64,000 nt of DNA, from NCBI RefSeq assembly GCF_030272615.1, contig NC_081413.1:334900302-334964301 (forward strand), in the 5' to 3' direction. Below are positions 46,340 to 58,489 of this stretch, piece after piece (the first letter of the stretch is position 1; every line of letters starts with the position of its first letter). Below the pieces are notes generated by a model. The model had not been told where the DNA came from. It saw only the letters and a program-made list of their open reading frames with translations, and ran no database searches. The position numbers were made by a program, and so were the translations under genes. Source of the stretch: Cryptomeria japonica (Eukaryota; Streptophyta; Pinopsida; Cupressales; Cupressaceae).

Positions 46340-48241
46340 TCAAGTTAGCCTTTTAAATTTATCCAAGGTCGATTCTTTTTGTTTGTTTGACGAGACTGGT
46401 GGGTTCGATGTTGCTTGAGCCGGGTTGGAAGAACTAGCTCCTTGGAGAGTGACTTTCTTCTGAGAACGAGTCAGAGCTCTTGCATATCGTGATTCATTTG
46501 GTTTGTCTTGGACTATAATCACATTGCAATATTCTGATTGGGAAGGCTTAATCATGTTGATGACGTTGTCATTGTTGGTATAAGTATAATTTATTTTGGC
46601 ACCTCCTTTGGTCTTTGATGAATCACCTTGTTCGTAAACCGGTAAAGGGTCCTTAAATGCTTTGTGATCAACATTGGTCAGGTGATTCCCAACAATAATT
46701 TTACTAGCGTCTATGAGATCTTGAATCTCGTGTTTGAGCTTCATGCAATTGTTTATGTTATGACCTTTATTCCAATGGAAGTCATAATATTCATTTTCTC
46801 TCCACCATTTTGGTTTGATTTCTGGATCATATGGTCTGGAGTTATCTGGTAACGTTATCAGGTCGTTTGCCAATAGAGTTTTGAAAGCAGATTTATATGA
46901 TTCTTCGAGAGGAGTGAAATCACGCTTAGGTTTGGAAAGCCAAGGCTTCTCTTTGAACCATTCTTTTGTTTTCTTTGGAGGATTTTCCGTTGCAGCTTCA
47001 GCAGCTTTAAGTGCTTGTGTGCCACTAGCCAAGTTGAATATCGTGGGCTTTGAGTTGGTTTTAACAGTGTCTACTAATTCGTCATTAACAACATTCTTAT
47101 TGTTGTCTTTTCCATACTTCCAGTACTTGTTTTTCTCTTTAGAGATAGATCCTGGTTGCATTTCTTTCCAAGGTGAGATATCCCCCTTCTTAATGAGCAC
47201 ATCTTCCATTCGAATGGCATTATCTACCATTTTGTTAAATGATGGGTGTACTTTCATTTGTATGCTATATTTCAATTCTAGGACCAAGTTGTTGACGAAT
47301 ATGTCCATTTTCTCAGAACCTGGGATAGGTCGTGAATACTTGGAGAACATCTTTCTCAAATGTTGGAGGAAAGTAAGGAAAGGCTCCCATGTTTTCTGTT
47401 TAGTATTGCAAAGCTCAATCATAGTCACAGGATGTCGAATGTTGTATGAGTATTGTTCTAAGAATAGTTGGATTAGTTCTTCAAACATTTTTATTCCTTT
47501 AGGTAGACTTGAGAACCATTTCATGGCTTGTCCTCCCAAACTCCTCGAGAAAAGGTGCATGAGATACGTTTGATTGTGCATGAACTCCATACAGGCAGCA
47601 CAAAACTCTCTGACATGATCTTGAGGATCTGAGGTACCATCATATTTGTCAAATTTTGGGATCTCAACTCGTGAAGGGAATGGAGGCATGTATAGATTCT
47701 TGTCAAATGGAAAAGGGCATATTGTCTCCAGAGAATATTGTTTTGGGGACTTATCCTTATTCTTCAGTTCAGTGATCTCATTCCATAAGGCTATTAATTG
47801 TTTGTGTACCATGAGTATAGGAGATTCTTCCCTTTTAGTAACGAGTATTTGAACATCATATCCAGTAGGAAGCTTGGCACCTTGTTTTGCTAGTTCTAAG
47901 AAATTGTCTTCCTTTTCTCGAGCTACTATAGCTTTCATCATTTTTCGAAAGTCTTTATCCTTTTGACAGTCACGAATTTCTTTTTCTGGAGGTTCAGTGT
48001 CTTCTTCATCTTCACTTGATGAGCAATCATGATCGGTTTTGTGAACATTAAGGTTGTCTTTGTCATTGTATTTTGTCTCATGTATAGTGGGAGATTCGGG
48101 TTCATCAAAAACTGGTACCCCTGATGATGAAGGTTTATCAGTGAGCGGGTCCTTCATGTAGTATGGGTTATGTTGGTATGTGAAGGGTTGTCCTTTGCCT
48201 TTGGCCTCTTTCTTACGAGAACTCCTGGTTTGAGTAGGCAT
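46340..48241 (-). CDS. Gag of element B (intact, 633 codons)
   Basis: ATG at 48241 opens MPTQTRSSRKKEAKGKGQPF. The gag core (PF03732-type) has EIPKFDKYDGTSDPQDHVRE, FSRSLGGQAMKWFSSLPKGI and FEELIQLFLEQYSYNIRHPV at about residues 195-270. The Tat-typical end reads FTPLEESYKSAFKTLLANDL and KWWRENEYYDFHWNKGHNIN, then NCMKLKHEIQDLID. The usual knuckle (C-H-H-C) has lost its first Cys (YYDFH). Gag forms the particle that packages the RNA. The frame is free of stops and ends at a TGA after FKRLT, with protease continuing in the same frame. Confidence 0.9.
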   Translation of the reverse strand: MPTQTRSSRKKEAKGKGQPFTYQHNPYYMKDPLTDKPSSSGVPVFDEPESPTIHETKYNDKDNLNVHKTDHDCSSSEDEEDTEPPEKEIRDCQKDKDFRKMMKAIVAREKEDNFLELAKQGAKLPTGYDVQILVTKREESPILMVHKQLIALWNEITELKNKDKSPKQYSLETICPFPFDKNLYMPPFPSRVEIPKFDKYDGTSDPQDHVREFCAACMEFMHNQTYLMHLFSRSLGGQAMKWFSSLPKGIKMFEELIQLFLEQYSYNIRHPVTMIELCNTKQKTWEPFLTFLQHLRKMFSKYSRPIPGSEKMDIFVNNLVLELKYSIQMKVHPSFNKMVDNAIRMEDVLIKKGDISPWKEMQPGSISKEKNKYWKYGKDNNKNVVNDELVDTVKTNSKPTIFNLASGTQALKAAEAATENPPKKTKEWFKEKPWLSKPKRDFTPLEESYKSAFKTLLANDLITLPDNSRPYDPEIKPKWWRENEYYDFHWNKGHNINNCMKLKHEIQDLIDASKIIVGNHLTNVDHKAFKDPLPVYEQGDSSKTKGGAKINYTYTNNDNVINMIKPSQSEYCNVIIVQDKPNESRYARALTRSQKKVTLQGASSSNPAQATSNPPVSSNKQKESTLDKFKRLT

Positions 48242-50340
48242 TTTTATGGATTAGTGTGACCTAAAACTATTTGTGATGCAGAGATCAACATCAATTTCAA
48301 AGCTAGTTGTTCGATTAACATATTTGTTTGAGAGAAGCAACTGAGATTTAGTCTGGTTACAAGAAAGATCTATCCTATATAAGACGTTTATCTAAGTTGA
48401 TTCAAGAGTAGTGACTAAGATTCGGTCTGGTTTCAGGAACGATCTATCCTGTATAAGACGTTATCTAAGTGACTTAGGTTTGATAGGTAGTTGATTGAAC
48501 TAGCTGAAAGATGATCGACCAAATCGTGCAATACAAATGGCAGAGGTACACTGTCGTGATCTGTTTATGCTTAGGATGATGATAACCAGTATTATATTCA
48601 CTGTAGATTGTTTGAGGCAAGTTTGACTGCTCTGTACTAACAAAACCAGAGATTCATACGACAAGATTTACTAAGCCAAACGACAATTTAATAGCTTCAG
48701 GACGACAACGGTTTTGTTTCGTACGAGTTGCTACCTAGTACCGTACGACAAATGGGTATGTCCAGAACGAAAAAATATTCAGTGCACTTTTGTTTCGTAC
48801 GACACAGGATTTAGCTTCAGACGAGAGAGTATCAAGATTCGTACGATAGAGGATTGAGCTCAGACGACAAATTATCAAGCTTGTATGACACAGGATATGG
48901 TGCAGGACGATAAATGATCAGATTCATATGACTATTCACAGGGCAGAGACTAAAATTCTGAGTTTTTTAACAGCTGAGTATGACAATTGAGTATGACCAA
49001 TTCTGAGATGGAGTGATTTTTTACCAGGATAGACTAGTTTTGGACAGAATTTCAACTTAGGATGGACTAGTTCTGACACAGACAGAGTTTTTGATCATTG
49101 AGTTGTTTCTTGTTTTCTCCAGTTTTTTGATATTTCAGTTTTTGTTTCAGGGATGAAAACACAAAAAACATGTAGTATAAATAGTAACTCCAATCACAGC
49201 ATGCAATCCCAAAGGAATTTGATGAGAAGAAAACCTTTGCTTGTAGACTCAGGTATACACCCAATAGCTAATCAGAATACGGTCATTGAGTCTCACACAA
49301 TGGATTCTCAACGTCGTATTATCCAACTCCAAATGCTAATGGGGGCACAAAATGACAAGTATCTTGGGAGAGTTACTATCTCTCTTGCACAAAGATTATC
49401 CCCCTTTCGGAGGTGAACCAAGTAGCTTCTAATTTTAATTGGATCTAGTAAGGGGTTTGTTTGGTGCGTCAAGGTATAAACTCAATCAAGAGGTCTCCCA
49501 ACCTTGAAAACCAAGGTTTAATATACCTGAAGGTACGGAGGAGACCTATTCCCGAGCACTGTCGTTGACTTGATTTTCATCAAATCGCGTTTATTTTATA
49601 GTGGGTTGGAGTACTTGGTGTTTAGTCGTTCCCACTTAGGTCGTTCCCCTCACACCGGTCGTAACGGCTTTAAGAGTTTTTCAACCCCTCAGGAGGGTAG
49701 GCCTACTAAATATGTACAAATCTCAAACAAAGAAAAAGCCTCAAGGGTCTGGATTTCTGATTGTCTAGAAAAAGACAAGAGCATACTCTCCTACCTCTCA
49801 GAATTTTCCAAAAACACGAAATACAGATTTATTCTTTAACCAGATAGCAATTTAGGTGCCTAAAAATGAATTGAAAGAATACACGATGTTTGGTCGATTC
49901 TTCTCAGGCAACCTGCAAAGACAACGAATCAGTAGTCATGTTGTCTTTGTGCGACAAGCATATTCTTCGACAAGCGTTCTGCAAAAAAATTGATTAGGCT
50001 GTGAAAAATTCTAAGACAGACAGATAAACAACCACGGTCAGTCGTCAGAATAATTAATTTGAACAGAAAACCAAAATCATGAAATTTTCTTTTTTTGAAT
50101 TTTTAACCAGAAAAATACAAAGTCGTATGACAGAGTTTACCAGATTGTACGATACAAGATTCGTTCTCGTACGATACAGAATTCCATTTCGTAGGATACC
50201 TGCAGTTTGTCGTTTCAACCTGTGGGAAATGTCGTACGAGATGACGCAAAGACTGTACGGACGAAAATCCGAAAAGTCAAAAATCTGAGAAAAAAAAAAA
50301 AAAGTTAGTCTTGGAGGCTAAAAAATGTAGTCTTCTGCCC
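48242..50340 (-). other. Element B 5' leader with two TCGTACGA-type arrays
   Basis: About 2.1 kb between PBS and gag with no coherent ORF. It contains direct repeats such as AACGATCTATCCTGTATAAG (48365 and 48430). At 48655-48960 and again at 50105-50270 there are many TCGTACGA, CGTACGAC and TCATACGA words. Long leaders before gag are common in Tat elements. Confidence 0.7.
48655..48960. repeat. TCGTACGA-type motif array in the leader
   Basis: Degenerate copies of the perfect palindrome TCGTACGA (TTCGTACGACAC, ATTCGTACGATAG, TACCGTACGACAA and others) recur about every 20-40 bp. A shorter cluster is at 50105-50270. Related words fill the inferred antisense intron at 36670-36920. Confidence 0.7.
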
Positions 50341-50354
50341 TATGGTGGGCGCCA
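50341..50354 (-). promoter_or_regulatory. Element B primer binding site
   Basis: On the - strand TGGCGCCCACCATA lies four bases after the 5' LTR end. It has the TGGCGCC start found in many plant Ty3/gypsy elements, thus a different tRNA primer from the iMet site of elements C and D and the chromovirus. Confidence 0.75.
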
Positions 50355-50358
50355 GAGA

Positions 50359-51513
50359 TGTGTGTGTGAAAAAAGGTTTGTATTTGCAAGCACAACACTT
50401 CAATTAAGTCATTACATGTATGGTTAGTAAATCAATAATCAATAAATAATAAACCATAACAAAGCGACTAATTGCCTTCTAAAAGATGCGAGTATAAGAT
50501 TGCTCTCAGATTTTTATAAGCAATACCAATGACTAGACTACACCAAGACGAAGGATTTAATCTATATGAGGATGATATTAAGCTAAATGGATGCAAGATG
50601 GATGAAAGATTCAAGCAATAACGATTCAAGCAATATGGATTCAAGCAATATGAGTAAACAAAATATGGATGCAAATAATCTAAAAAAGCGCAATGTATTC
50701 AATGACTCCAGAGCAAAAATTAGTGTAATAATAATCTCCAAGCATGTTCTAAAAAATCTCTGGGGTCAATTGATTGAGAGTTGAAGGCTAAATTTATAGA
50801 GAATTACAAGAGAGATGATGAAAAAGCTCAATTTAGGATTAATTGAAAATAATTGAGAAATCAGGTTCAGTTAACCTTGAGATAGATTCCAATTATAGTT
50901 TAATTGAAATGCATTTAGATAAGAAGTTCAAGTTGCATTAGAAAATAATATTAAATTAATTCCATGCATTTGTGATAAAAATAGATAATTCTTTGACTTA
51001 TTCAAGAAAAGAGTCTTTTTAATGCAACTGAACTTCTTTTTCTGAAAAGCTTTGAGTTCCAATTTTAGAGAATAATCAATAATTCAATTAATTCTTTTTC
51101 TGACTTCAAGTTCTAAATTTAGAAAAAGAAATAATATCTCAAGTTTGATTTCTCTCTCAATTCAATTCTTTTATTTTATTTTCAATTCAACTCTTGCTTT
51201 GTAATTAATTCCTCTTTTGTAATAAATTAATTCTTTTTTGCATGATTAAATGGCAAATTTATTAATTAAATAAATATGCTAGGATATTTAATAAATTAAA
51301 CAGGATAATTGATTAAAATGATTTTCTTGGAATGATTCAATTAATTAAATGAATATTTAATTAATATTGAGTAATTGATTTGCCATGCGACATTTGATGA
51401 TTAAAGAATTAATAATGTGCTCAAAGTTGATTTAATTGCCTTTGGTTAGGACCTTGGTGATGTTGTCGAGATTAGGGGCTCATGGTTTAGATGACCATTT
51501 TTAGGGTATTACA
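50359..51513 (-). repeat. 5' LTR of element B
   Basis: On the - strand it begins TGTAATACCCTAAAAATGGTC at 51513 and ends CACACACA at 50359, about 1155 bp. A TATA box CTCTATAAATTT is at about 50801-50790. The start resembles that of the LTR at 26986. Confidence 0.8.
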
Positions 51514-51805
51514 CCTTGTAATGTAAACATGATCATATGTATAATCTCTTGGCTATGTGTATTGATCCATGAACCTTATAAAGAGCAATGTATTATTATT
51601 TGTAAAGGTTTTTATTTCTTCTTGTATGATTGGTTAAGTTATTTGAGTAATTTCGTTGTGGGGCCCTGAGGACACTTGTATGATTTCTATGTTCCTTATA
51701 TCCTATCTTGTATCATCATGATGTACATTGTATTAAAAAAAAATTGCATTTTTATTTATTTTTTATGTATTGTCCTTTGGGCCTCATAGCGGGGGCATTA
51801 CATGA
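51514..51805 (+). repeat. LTR end of unknown parentage beyond element B
   Basis: Runs directly from the element B LTR to GGGGGCATTACA at 51805, which looks like a gypsy LTR terminus (compare GGGTTATTACA at 30569). It could be the displaced right part of the chromovirus 3' LTR that starts at 35397, but it does not clearly match the LTR sequence left of 30569. Confidence 0.35.
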
Positions 51806-52654
51806 TTACAATTGATAACAATAGTGTCTGAACTGAAAAATAGAATCTACTAATTCCAAATAGCAGTTATGGTTAAGCACAATCTGACTGTCTACCTTTA
51901 TTCTGCTAATCTGTTATGTTCTACTGCATAGTCATATACCGGAGCATCAGATCTACATATCGATGCTCATTCACTCATCACACATCAATATTCACACATC
52001 TACCATTCTTCTACCATATCAAAATGATCATAAAATTCAATCTTATATATCTGCACCACCAAAATAAATCAATTCCCATGTCGGCTTCCAAAAACTGCAT
52101 AACACACAAGATGAAACGTGTACCAACAAGTCGGCTTAATTCGTCCACAAATCCATATGCGAACCTAAACAAGATGATACAAATCTTCACACATGGCACA
52201 ATTTATCCTCAAACTCGAAACCAACCACCGAAATCATCCCAAAGACTTCGGATCACATGTTACACCAAAATAGTTGTGTTCTTCGTGAATTACCCGTTAC
52301 CGGACCTACAATCTCGCTCATGAATCAACATCGAATACTAGGATTACAAAGTAAGTTGCCTCCAACCTCAAATCATCTGCCTCTGTTACCGTGACCAAAC
52401 TTATGCAACCAAAATCAAGATCTGTACCATGTACTCGTACTCTACCCGAATATTGTATTCCACCTTCCAGACTTATGCCGAATGAATAATGTAACTTCTA
52501 GTAGATCAAATCTACGCATACCGGATATGATTTATGTGAGTTTCCATCAATGACAACTCCTAAGCATTTCTCATACATCAATGTCTTGCCAACATCAATT
52601 TAGCATACACATTATTTGTAGTAAGTTAACATTTGAGCACAAATTGGTCTAACA
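51806..52654 (-). repeat. Truncated LTR of an element C relative
   Basis: The block TATATCTGCACCACCAAAAT and the stretch around GATGAAACGTGTACCAACAAG match the middle of the element C LTRs. The first third is missing. It ends near CTAACA at 52654, followed by TTTTCCCCAAAGCT, which read on - is a polypurine tract. Confidence 0.65.
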
Positions 52655-52668
52655 TTTTCCCCAAAGCT

Positions 52669-54382
52669 ATGGATTGGCTAAATAAGCATGCCAATAAATT
52701 TTTGTTTCAAGATCACATCTAAATTTGATGATATTCCAGTTTCCATTTTTGAAAGTTTCAAAGCTGAAGATATTAGAGGCTTTTTTGGGCTCAAAAGTGA
52801 TCATAACTAGCATAGCCAATTATAGATTGATAGAGCACTCCATGAGCTTTTTGATGGTTCAAACAGTTTGTCAATTGGACACCCAGATCAAAATTTATGA
52901 CCTCCAAAAGTTGAGTCTCCTAAAATGGGAAACATAAAAACATGTTGAACACATAAATGAATTGTAAAATGGAGTTACACATGTTAATGTGTGTTTTGAC
53001 ACATCATAGGGCATACTGGATTGAAGATAAGTTGGGCAACACTTTTGGGTGGTTTTATGATTTTATCTCATGGTTTTGTAATACCAATTAATAGTTTCAT
53101 GTGTTATATCTCCTATATATTAGGTGTGTGAGACTGAGGTTGTGTGTAAGAGTCTTATAGTTGTTGAATTATCTCTAGATCTCTGGATGGTGTTACTCTT
53201 GCGAGAAGTTTTCTCTACAAGTATATTGTATGTTGTTGATTTCTAAATAATATATTGGGTTGATTTTGGAGTGTGGGTTTTTTCTCGAGAGAGTGTTTTC
53301 CCCACATAAATCATTGTGTTGTGGTATGTATGTTATTTATGTTTATTTATGTTAAATTTTTGTAAGTATTGTAATGATCTGAAAAGTTTTGCAAAACCCT
53401 CCTCTCAAGGTTAGTGTAGAATTTATTTTGTTACATTAACTTCCTTTCAACAAATATGAGTACTTGTACAAATTGCATAGATAGATCCAACATGAAAAAG
53501 GCATGACAGTATAGGTAGTGTCAACAAGTACCACATATTTTCTTTTTGTGAAAATAAATTTATGCCCTTTTGTATTTTGAATTATAAGATGCAGAAGGCC
53601 CTAACGAAGAAGTGAATGTTGGAAAATGAAAAAAGGTGATACCTTAAACTAGCCAACTATTTATTTGTAGTCATGTAGGGTATTGCAAAGTTGTGGGAAT
53701 GAAGAATAGCACATTAAGAGGATATTGTCCAAATTTGAGGATGGAGGTGTATGATAAAAACCCTCTATACATCATAGTCAAAGAGCATACATGAAATTTT
53801 TTTAAATAGAGATTGGTATGTGAAGATGAATTAGATGAATTTTTCAAGGTTAGTAAATGTGACCTAAGGGGCTATATTACCTTATAAATATCGTCAACTA
53901 GATTAACTAGTTGATCGAAGGAATAGATATAGTAGTTTGAGAAAATGAAAACCTAGTCTAACACAATGGCTTCAAAGGACTACAAAATAGATTTATCAAT
54001 TGCTTATCTTCAAAGATGATATCACTACAAAGAGTGGTGAATGTAGATACATGTTCTTATGGGTCACTTTTTTAATTGTATTTTACAAAGCAAGGGACCT
54101 CAAAGCTAGCAAGAATAAGTGTGGTGAGAATTTAAAAGCAATAATAGGCTATGGCAATAATATGGGAAATTAGGGGTTGTGAAGTGGTAAATAAAGAAGC
54201 AAGTCATCATTGAATACCCATATTATGTATTACTTTATTTATAAAAGTTTCAAGCATATATAAGGGCATAAAAGAGGCAATAGTGATGTCACCAGTACTA
54301 GGGACACTCGATATAGAAAAATACTATAAGAGCAAGGGTTGGTAAGTTGCAAGGAAGCCAATTGTAAAGTTGAAGGATAAAT
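52669..54382. other. Degenerate copia-type sequence, including a possible LTR
   Basis: No intact ORF. From about 52942 (TGTTGAACAC) to 53452 (CCTTTCAACA) the sequence has LTR-like character: TTTTCCCCACATAAATCATT near 53290 and TGTTGTGG, as in many copia LTR ends. The flanks do not show a target duplication. The rest is unassigned. Confidence 0.35.
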
Positions 54383-55898
54383 TGTTAGTACTGATACTTA
54401 ATGTAAAGTACAGATGCCAATAGCTAACAAGATGAGAGGGGGGGTGAATCATACAAACTTAAACTTCCATGAAATCAACAGATTCAACCTCGGTAACTTA
54501 TACTTCAGCAACTTAACCAAAAACTGTTAAACATGCAAACTTAAGAACACATAATCATAACAACACTCATAACACCAGATTTAACGTGGAAACCCAAATA
54601 GGGAAAAACCACTGTGGGATTTTGAACCCACTAAGAAATATACTCTTCTAGAGTATGCTTGGTTAAAAGCAAATCCTGTTAAAGATTACAAAAACATTGT
54701 TGGATGTGACCCGGTTAAGGGATTTCCCTCATATCTGTTAGGATCTTCACTTTGTTAGAAGTGACCTTGTTAAAGGATTTCAAACACTCACTTAGAATGT
54801 TACCTTGCTAGAGGGTTTACATATAAGACTGTTAAGTCCACTCGGTTAAGATATTTTTTGTCACTTACAAAATAACGGTAATAAAATATATCTGCAACTT
54901 CACATCTAAAATGCTAAAGAAGATTCTTATTTGCTCAAAACAATCTAGTCATAGGACTTATCTTGTCCCTCTGTTGGGCTCTCTACTCTGTTATTCAAAC
55001 AAGTCTTCAAGCTTTTGTGCTCGGTAATCACTATGTAGCATCCTTGTGTATACACTTGCCCGCATACATTGTTTATCAACAATTCCTTATTTATAAACAA
55101 TTGCTAACCGCTAAATCTCCTTGATCACATTTCTCATGATCAATCTTAGCCATCAGATCTTCAAACTTGACTAGATTCAATGTATCCTTCCGATCTGAAA
55201 ACGTTTTACCTTACCTCAGGACTTGCATTCCCATCTTGGAACTTGCATAAGGTTATTGTGGTTCAATCTGCATTGTAGATCTTCCTGCCAATTTTCCTTT
55301 GCCATAGATCCTTAACAAACTTCATACATGGCATACCAATCATTTATACATCTCCAACTAATCATTGTCCTTCATTAAATAATGCTTTTATCCATCCCAC
55401 GCGCACTGTCATAACTCAGTTGCAACTCGATAACTACTAAACTTTACTCGGTAGACATTTCGCCTTCATTAACCGATATCAATAACCTTAGGGTTTACCG
55501 ACTAGGTTCCTTAGGGTTTACCGACTAGGTTCCTTGCTCGGTTGCATAGTATAGTATTAACCTTACAATCAACAACATATGTAGGATATCAAAACAATCT
55601 AAACATCATGATCTCATCATTGTCTAACTCGTTAATAGTTGCCCATTGAATAACTTATTCCTCCCTTTATTCATCACAGTCTTTTTGTGTCTTTTACCAA
55701 CATCTTAATTCTCTTCTAATCAATCTTCTCAAGATATGGCAACATCATACTAAATCAGATAATCAATTTCTTGACATCAATGACAAAATAATGTTATAAA
55801 GATAGTTATCATCCTTCTTCAGTTATATCTATAATCTTCAACAACCTTCTCAATATCCTTATTGAATATCAACAATCTTTCTTACTGTAATGCCAACA
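54383..55898 (-). repeat. Solo copia-type LTR with target duplication
   Basis: Ends are TGTTAGTACT and GTAATGCCAACA on + (TGTTGGCATTAC...GTACTAACA on -). The flanking 5 bp are identical: TAAAT at 54378-54382 and 55899-55903. It includes the GAGAGGGGGGGTGAATCA block and AACGTGGAAACCCAAATAGG shared with the copia LTRs at 9114, 10437, 16538 and 24082. No internal region is present, so it is the product of LTR-LTR recombination. Confidence 0.85.
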
Positions 55899-55903
55899 TA
55901 AAT

Positions 55904-58480
55904 GTTGTGATAAAGGAACAAGCCCATATTAAAGAGATGGGATTATGTTGCATCCCAAAATAAGAAACAACCAATCTAGATAATAGTAGTAACATTTGTA
56001 AGATTAGTTAGGTGCACAGTATTGTAGGAAGAGACATGGGAATTTGTTTGAGTAATATTAGATAGTGAATACTAAGTTTTCTCTATAGTAAGCCAAAATG
56101 TAAGAGAGTGATTGTTAACAATGGATGCTATACCACATAAGAAATCAAGCCCTTTTGAGTTATGACAAAACATCAACCACATGGTTTCCAAAATGGGCTT
56201 TGTACTATAATGTGTGTTGTCATCATCATTAAGGTAAGTTTAAAAGTATGCTAGATGCTTATCAAGACAACAAACCCAAGCCTTGACTCCCTATGAAGGT
56301 AGTCATTTTTAATAACATGAAATATAGTGGAATGAGAATTTGGCAAAGCGGGTTGAGCTGTAGCAATTGCACTAAAGTAGACATTAGAGAATTTGAGAGT
56401 TGTATGAATGGGAGTGGTAGTTTGTTGCAAAGAAGACATATTTGAATAGTTATGATAGATTCTAGTAACACGTTAAAAATAAAAGACTGTGGTGAAACTC
56501 ATAAAATAAAAGTTGTGAGTATCGACAATACATAGGATGTAGTTTGCATAATGTGAAAAGATTTACTAAAAAGTGAGCTTTAACAAATAGTTGGATTCAC
56601 TAAAATGTAAAAATACAAAAGTAAATCTTATATTTATTCACATTAACCTAAGGTTTCCACTAATCCACCCTACACAATAAGACTAAGAGATTTTTCTTTT
56701 TTTTGGTTTTCTCTAGTTCGTTGTTTTGAATGACAAATACCAAAAAATAACTAGTCTTATCTATAAATTTTCTCTCCTATTAAATTATGTTTGAACAAGA
56801 AGGAAAAATAAACCAAATGAAATCAAGATAAAAATATATGAAATTTGAAACACAAAACTAGAAAATAGAGCTCAACTTGCAAAAGATAAAACAAAGATGA
56901 ACCTAAAAGATAACCTAAATAACGTAAATAACTATATCTGGGATGTTAGCATGGTGTGTTGTTGTCTTTGTGATGCATTGTCTAGAACTATTGTAAAATA
57001 TATTTTGTGTGTAATTTTTTTATGTCTTGCACATAATACTATAATTACAAAATACAATAGATTCGGGAGCTTCTAAGAATAACTAGAACTAAGAAAAGTA
57101 CTCTAAATGATTAATTAAATTGAAATTACAAAATGAAATAAAATGTCAAAGTTAAAGGATGAGTGAGAGCAAATATTGTATTCATGAAAGCCTCCAAAAC
57201 CTATGGCTATGACAAAGAGGGAAGGTTGTGATTACTTAGGAGATTTCCAAGAATGGTCAAGCCCCTAGTTTGGTACTTTGACCTCCATATGCAACCAATA
57301 ATATAGAGGAAATGAAAATGTGGGTATGCTAAGCCTATGTGCATTTAGGACTGAAATTAACAATACTAAATAAACCTATAATTATTAAATTATAGGTCTA
57401 CAAGAATTAATACCCTAGTGTGTGTGAGAGAGAGGATGCAAATGGAGTTGAAAGCCTTTAAGTACCAACAAGGAAGATGGAACACAAAGAGAAACTACAA
57501 TTAATAATGGAGAGATGAAAATAAAAGAAGAGTTCCAAATAATATCATCTACAAACACCGAAATGGATATGATCCACAAACACAAGTCATCAATTATGAA
57601 GTATCCAAGAAGAACAATGTTGAAAGCATATATTTGTTGCTGGAAAAATGTTGGAATTCCTCCCTAGATCACTAGAATCCAAGAGATAGCTTGATAGAGA
57701 GTGTTCAATGAAGAGTTGATTCAAAAGATTAAGTTTAGAGGGAAGTTGAAGGATCATAAAATGCCAACTAATTATTCATATTCATCCAATGGATCTCATG
57801 GCAATCACATTTGCACATACCTAATCTATAAGGTGAAAAGAACTAAAGAAAAATTTGTTGTACTATTAAAAAGCCAATAGACACTAGCAAGTTAATGCTA
57901 GCATCCAAGTACAATAGGCCAAATGAAGACTTGAAACATGGTACAAGACGAACACGAAAAGCATATAAACTTACATAGAGTTGCTAAAGACATACAAAAA
58001 TAATAATTTAAAAAAAGACATAGAGTTGCTAAATACAAGATTAAATCACTAGCATCCAAGTACAACTAGCAAAATGGAGACTCAAAATAACAATGTGACA
58101 CAAGACCAACACAAAATACATATCAACTTACATAGAAAAGATAGACATGCAAAAATAGAATATTGAAGTTGGCAACAATGGCAAGATATTGACTAGGTCA
58201 TAGCCAAATGAACTTCAAAACATGCTAGAGTTTAAAGACATTAAAGTGAGCCCAAGACATTACATCATAATTGTGGGGCATGTAATTTTCAATGTTACAC
58301 AATAGTCACATGAATTGGAAGAGTATATCTTAAGATATGTAAGGACATTTTGAATGTTGTAGTTGGATTGAATTTGTTTTACATGTTTACGCAAATCCAA
58401 ATTAGGTTGGAGATGCTAATGAAAGGTGTACTGAAAGAAGCAACGTAGTTATGTGATGCTATATCAATAATTGCCTATGC
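55904..58480. other. No gene recognised
   Basis: AT-rich sequence with only short ORFs lacking any motif. A repeated word pair 'acatagagttgctaaa' (57970 and 58019) and 'gcatccaagtacaa' (57902 and 58053) shows a local duplication. Confidence 0.4.
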
Positions 58481-58489
58481 CAAAAAATG

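Larger units (their letters stand above)
36430..51513 (-). mobile_element. Element B: well-preserved Tat-lineage Ty3/gypsy retrotransposon
   Basis: Read on the - strand: 5' LTR (51513-50359), PBS, a 2.1 kb leader, gag, protease, a G-patch region, an acidic linker, RT, RNase H, archaeal-type RNase H and an intact integrase. An A-rich tract and an antisense plant-mobile-domain gene follow. It shares the layout of element A. I found no matching 3' LTR on the left, so that end appears deleted where it meets the chromovirus LTR. Gag and integrase are uninterrupted, so it is younger than A. Confidence 0.85.

Noticed and set aside
46815-47573. 252-codon ORF on the + strand
   Set aside because: It is the reverse complement of the intact gag of element B and shows no domain of its own.
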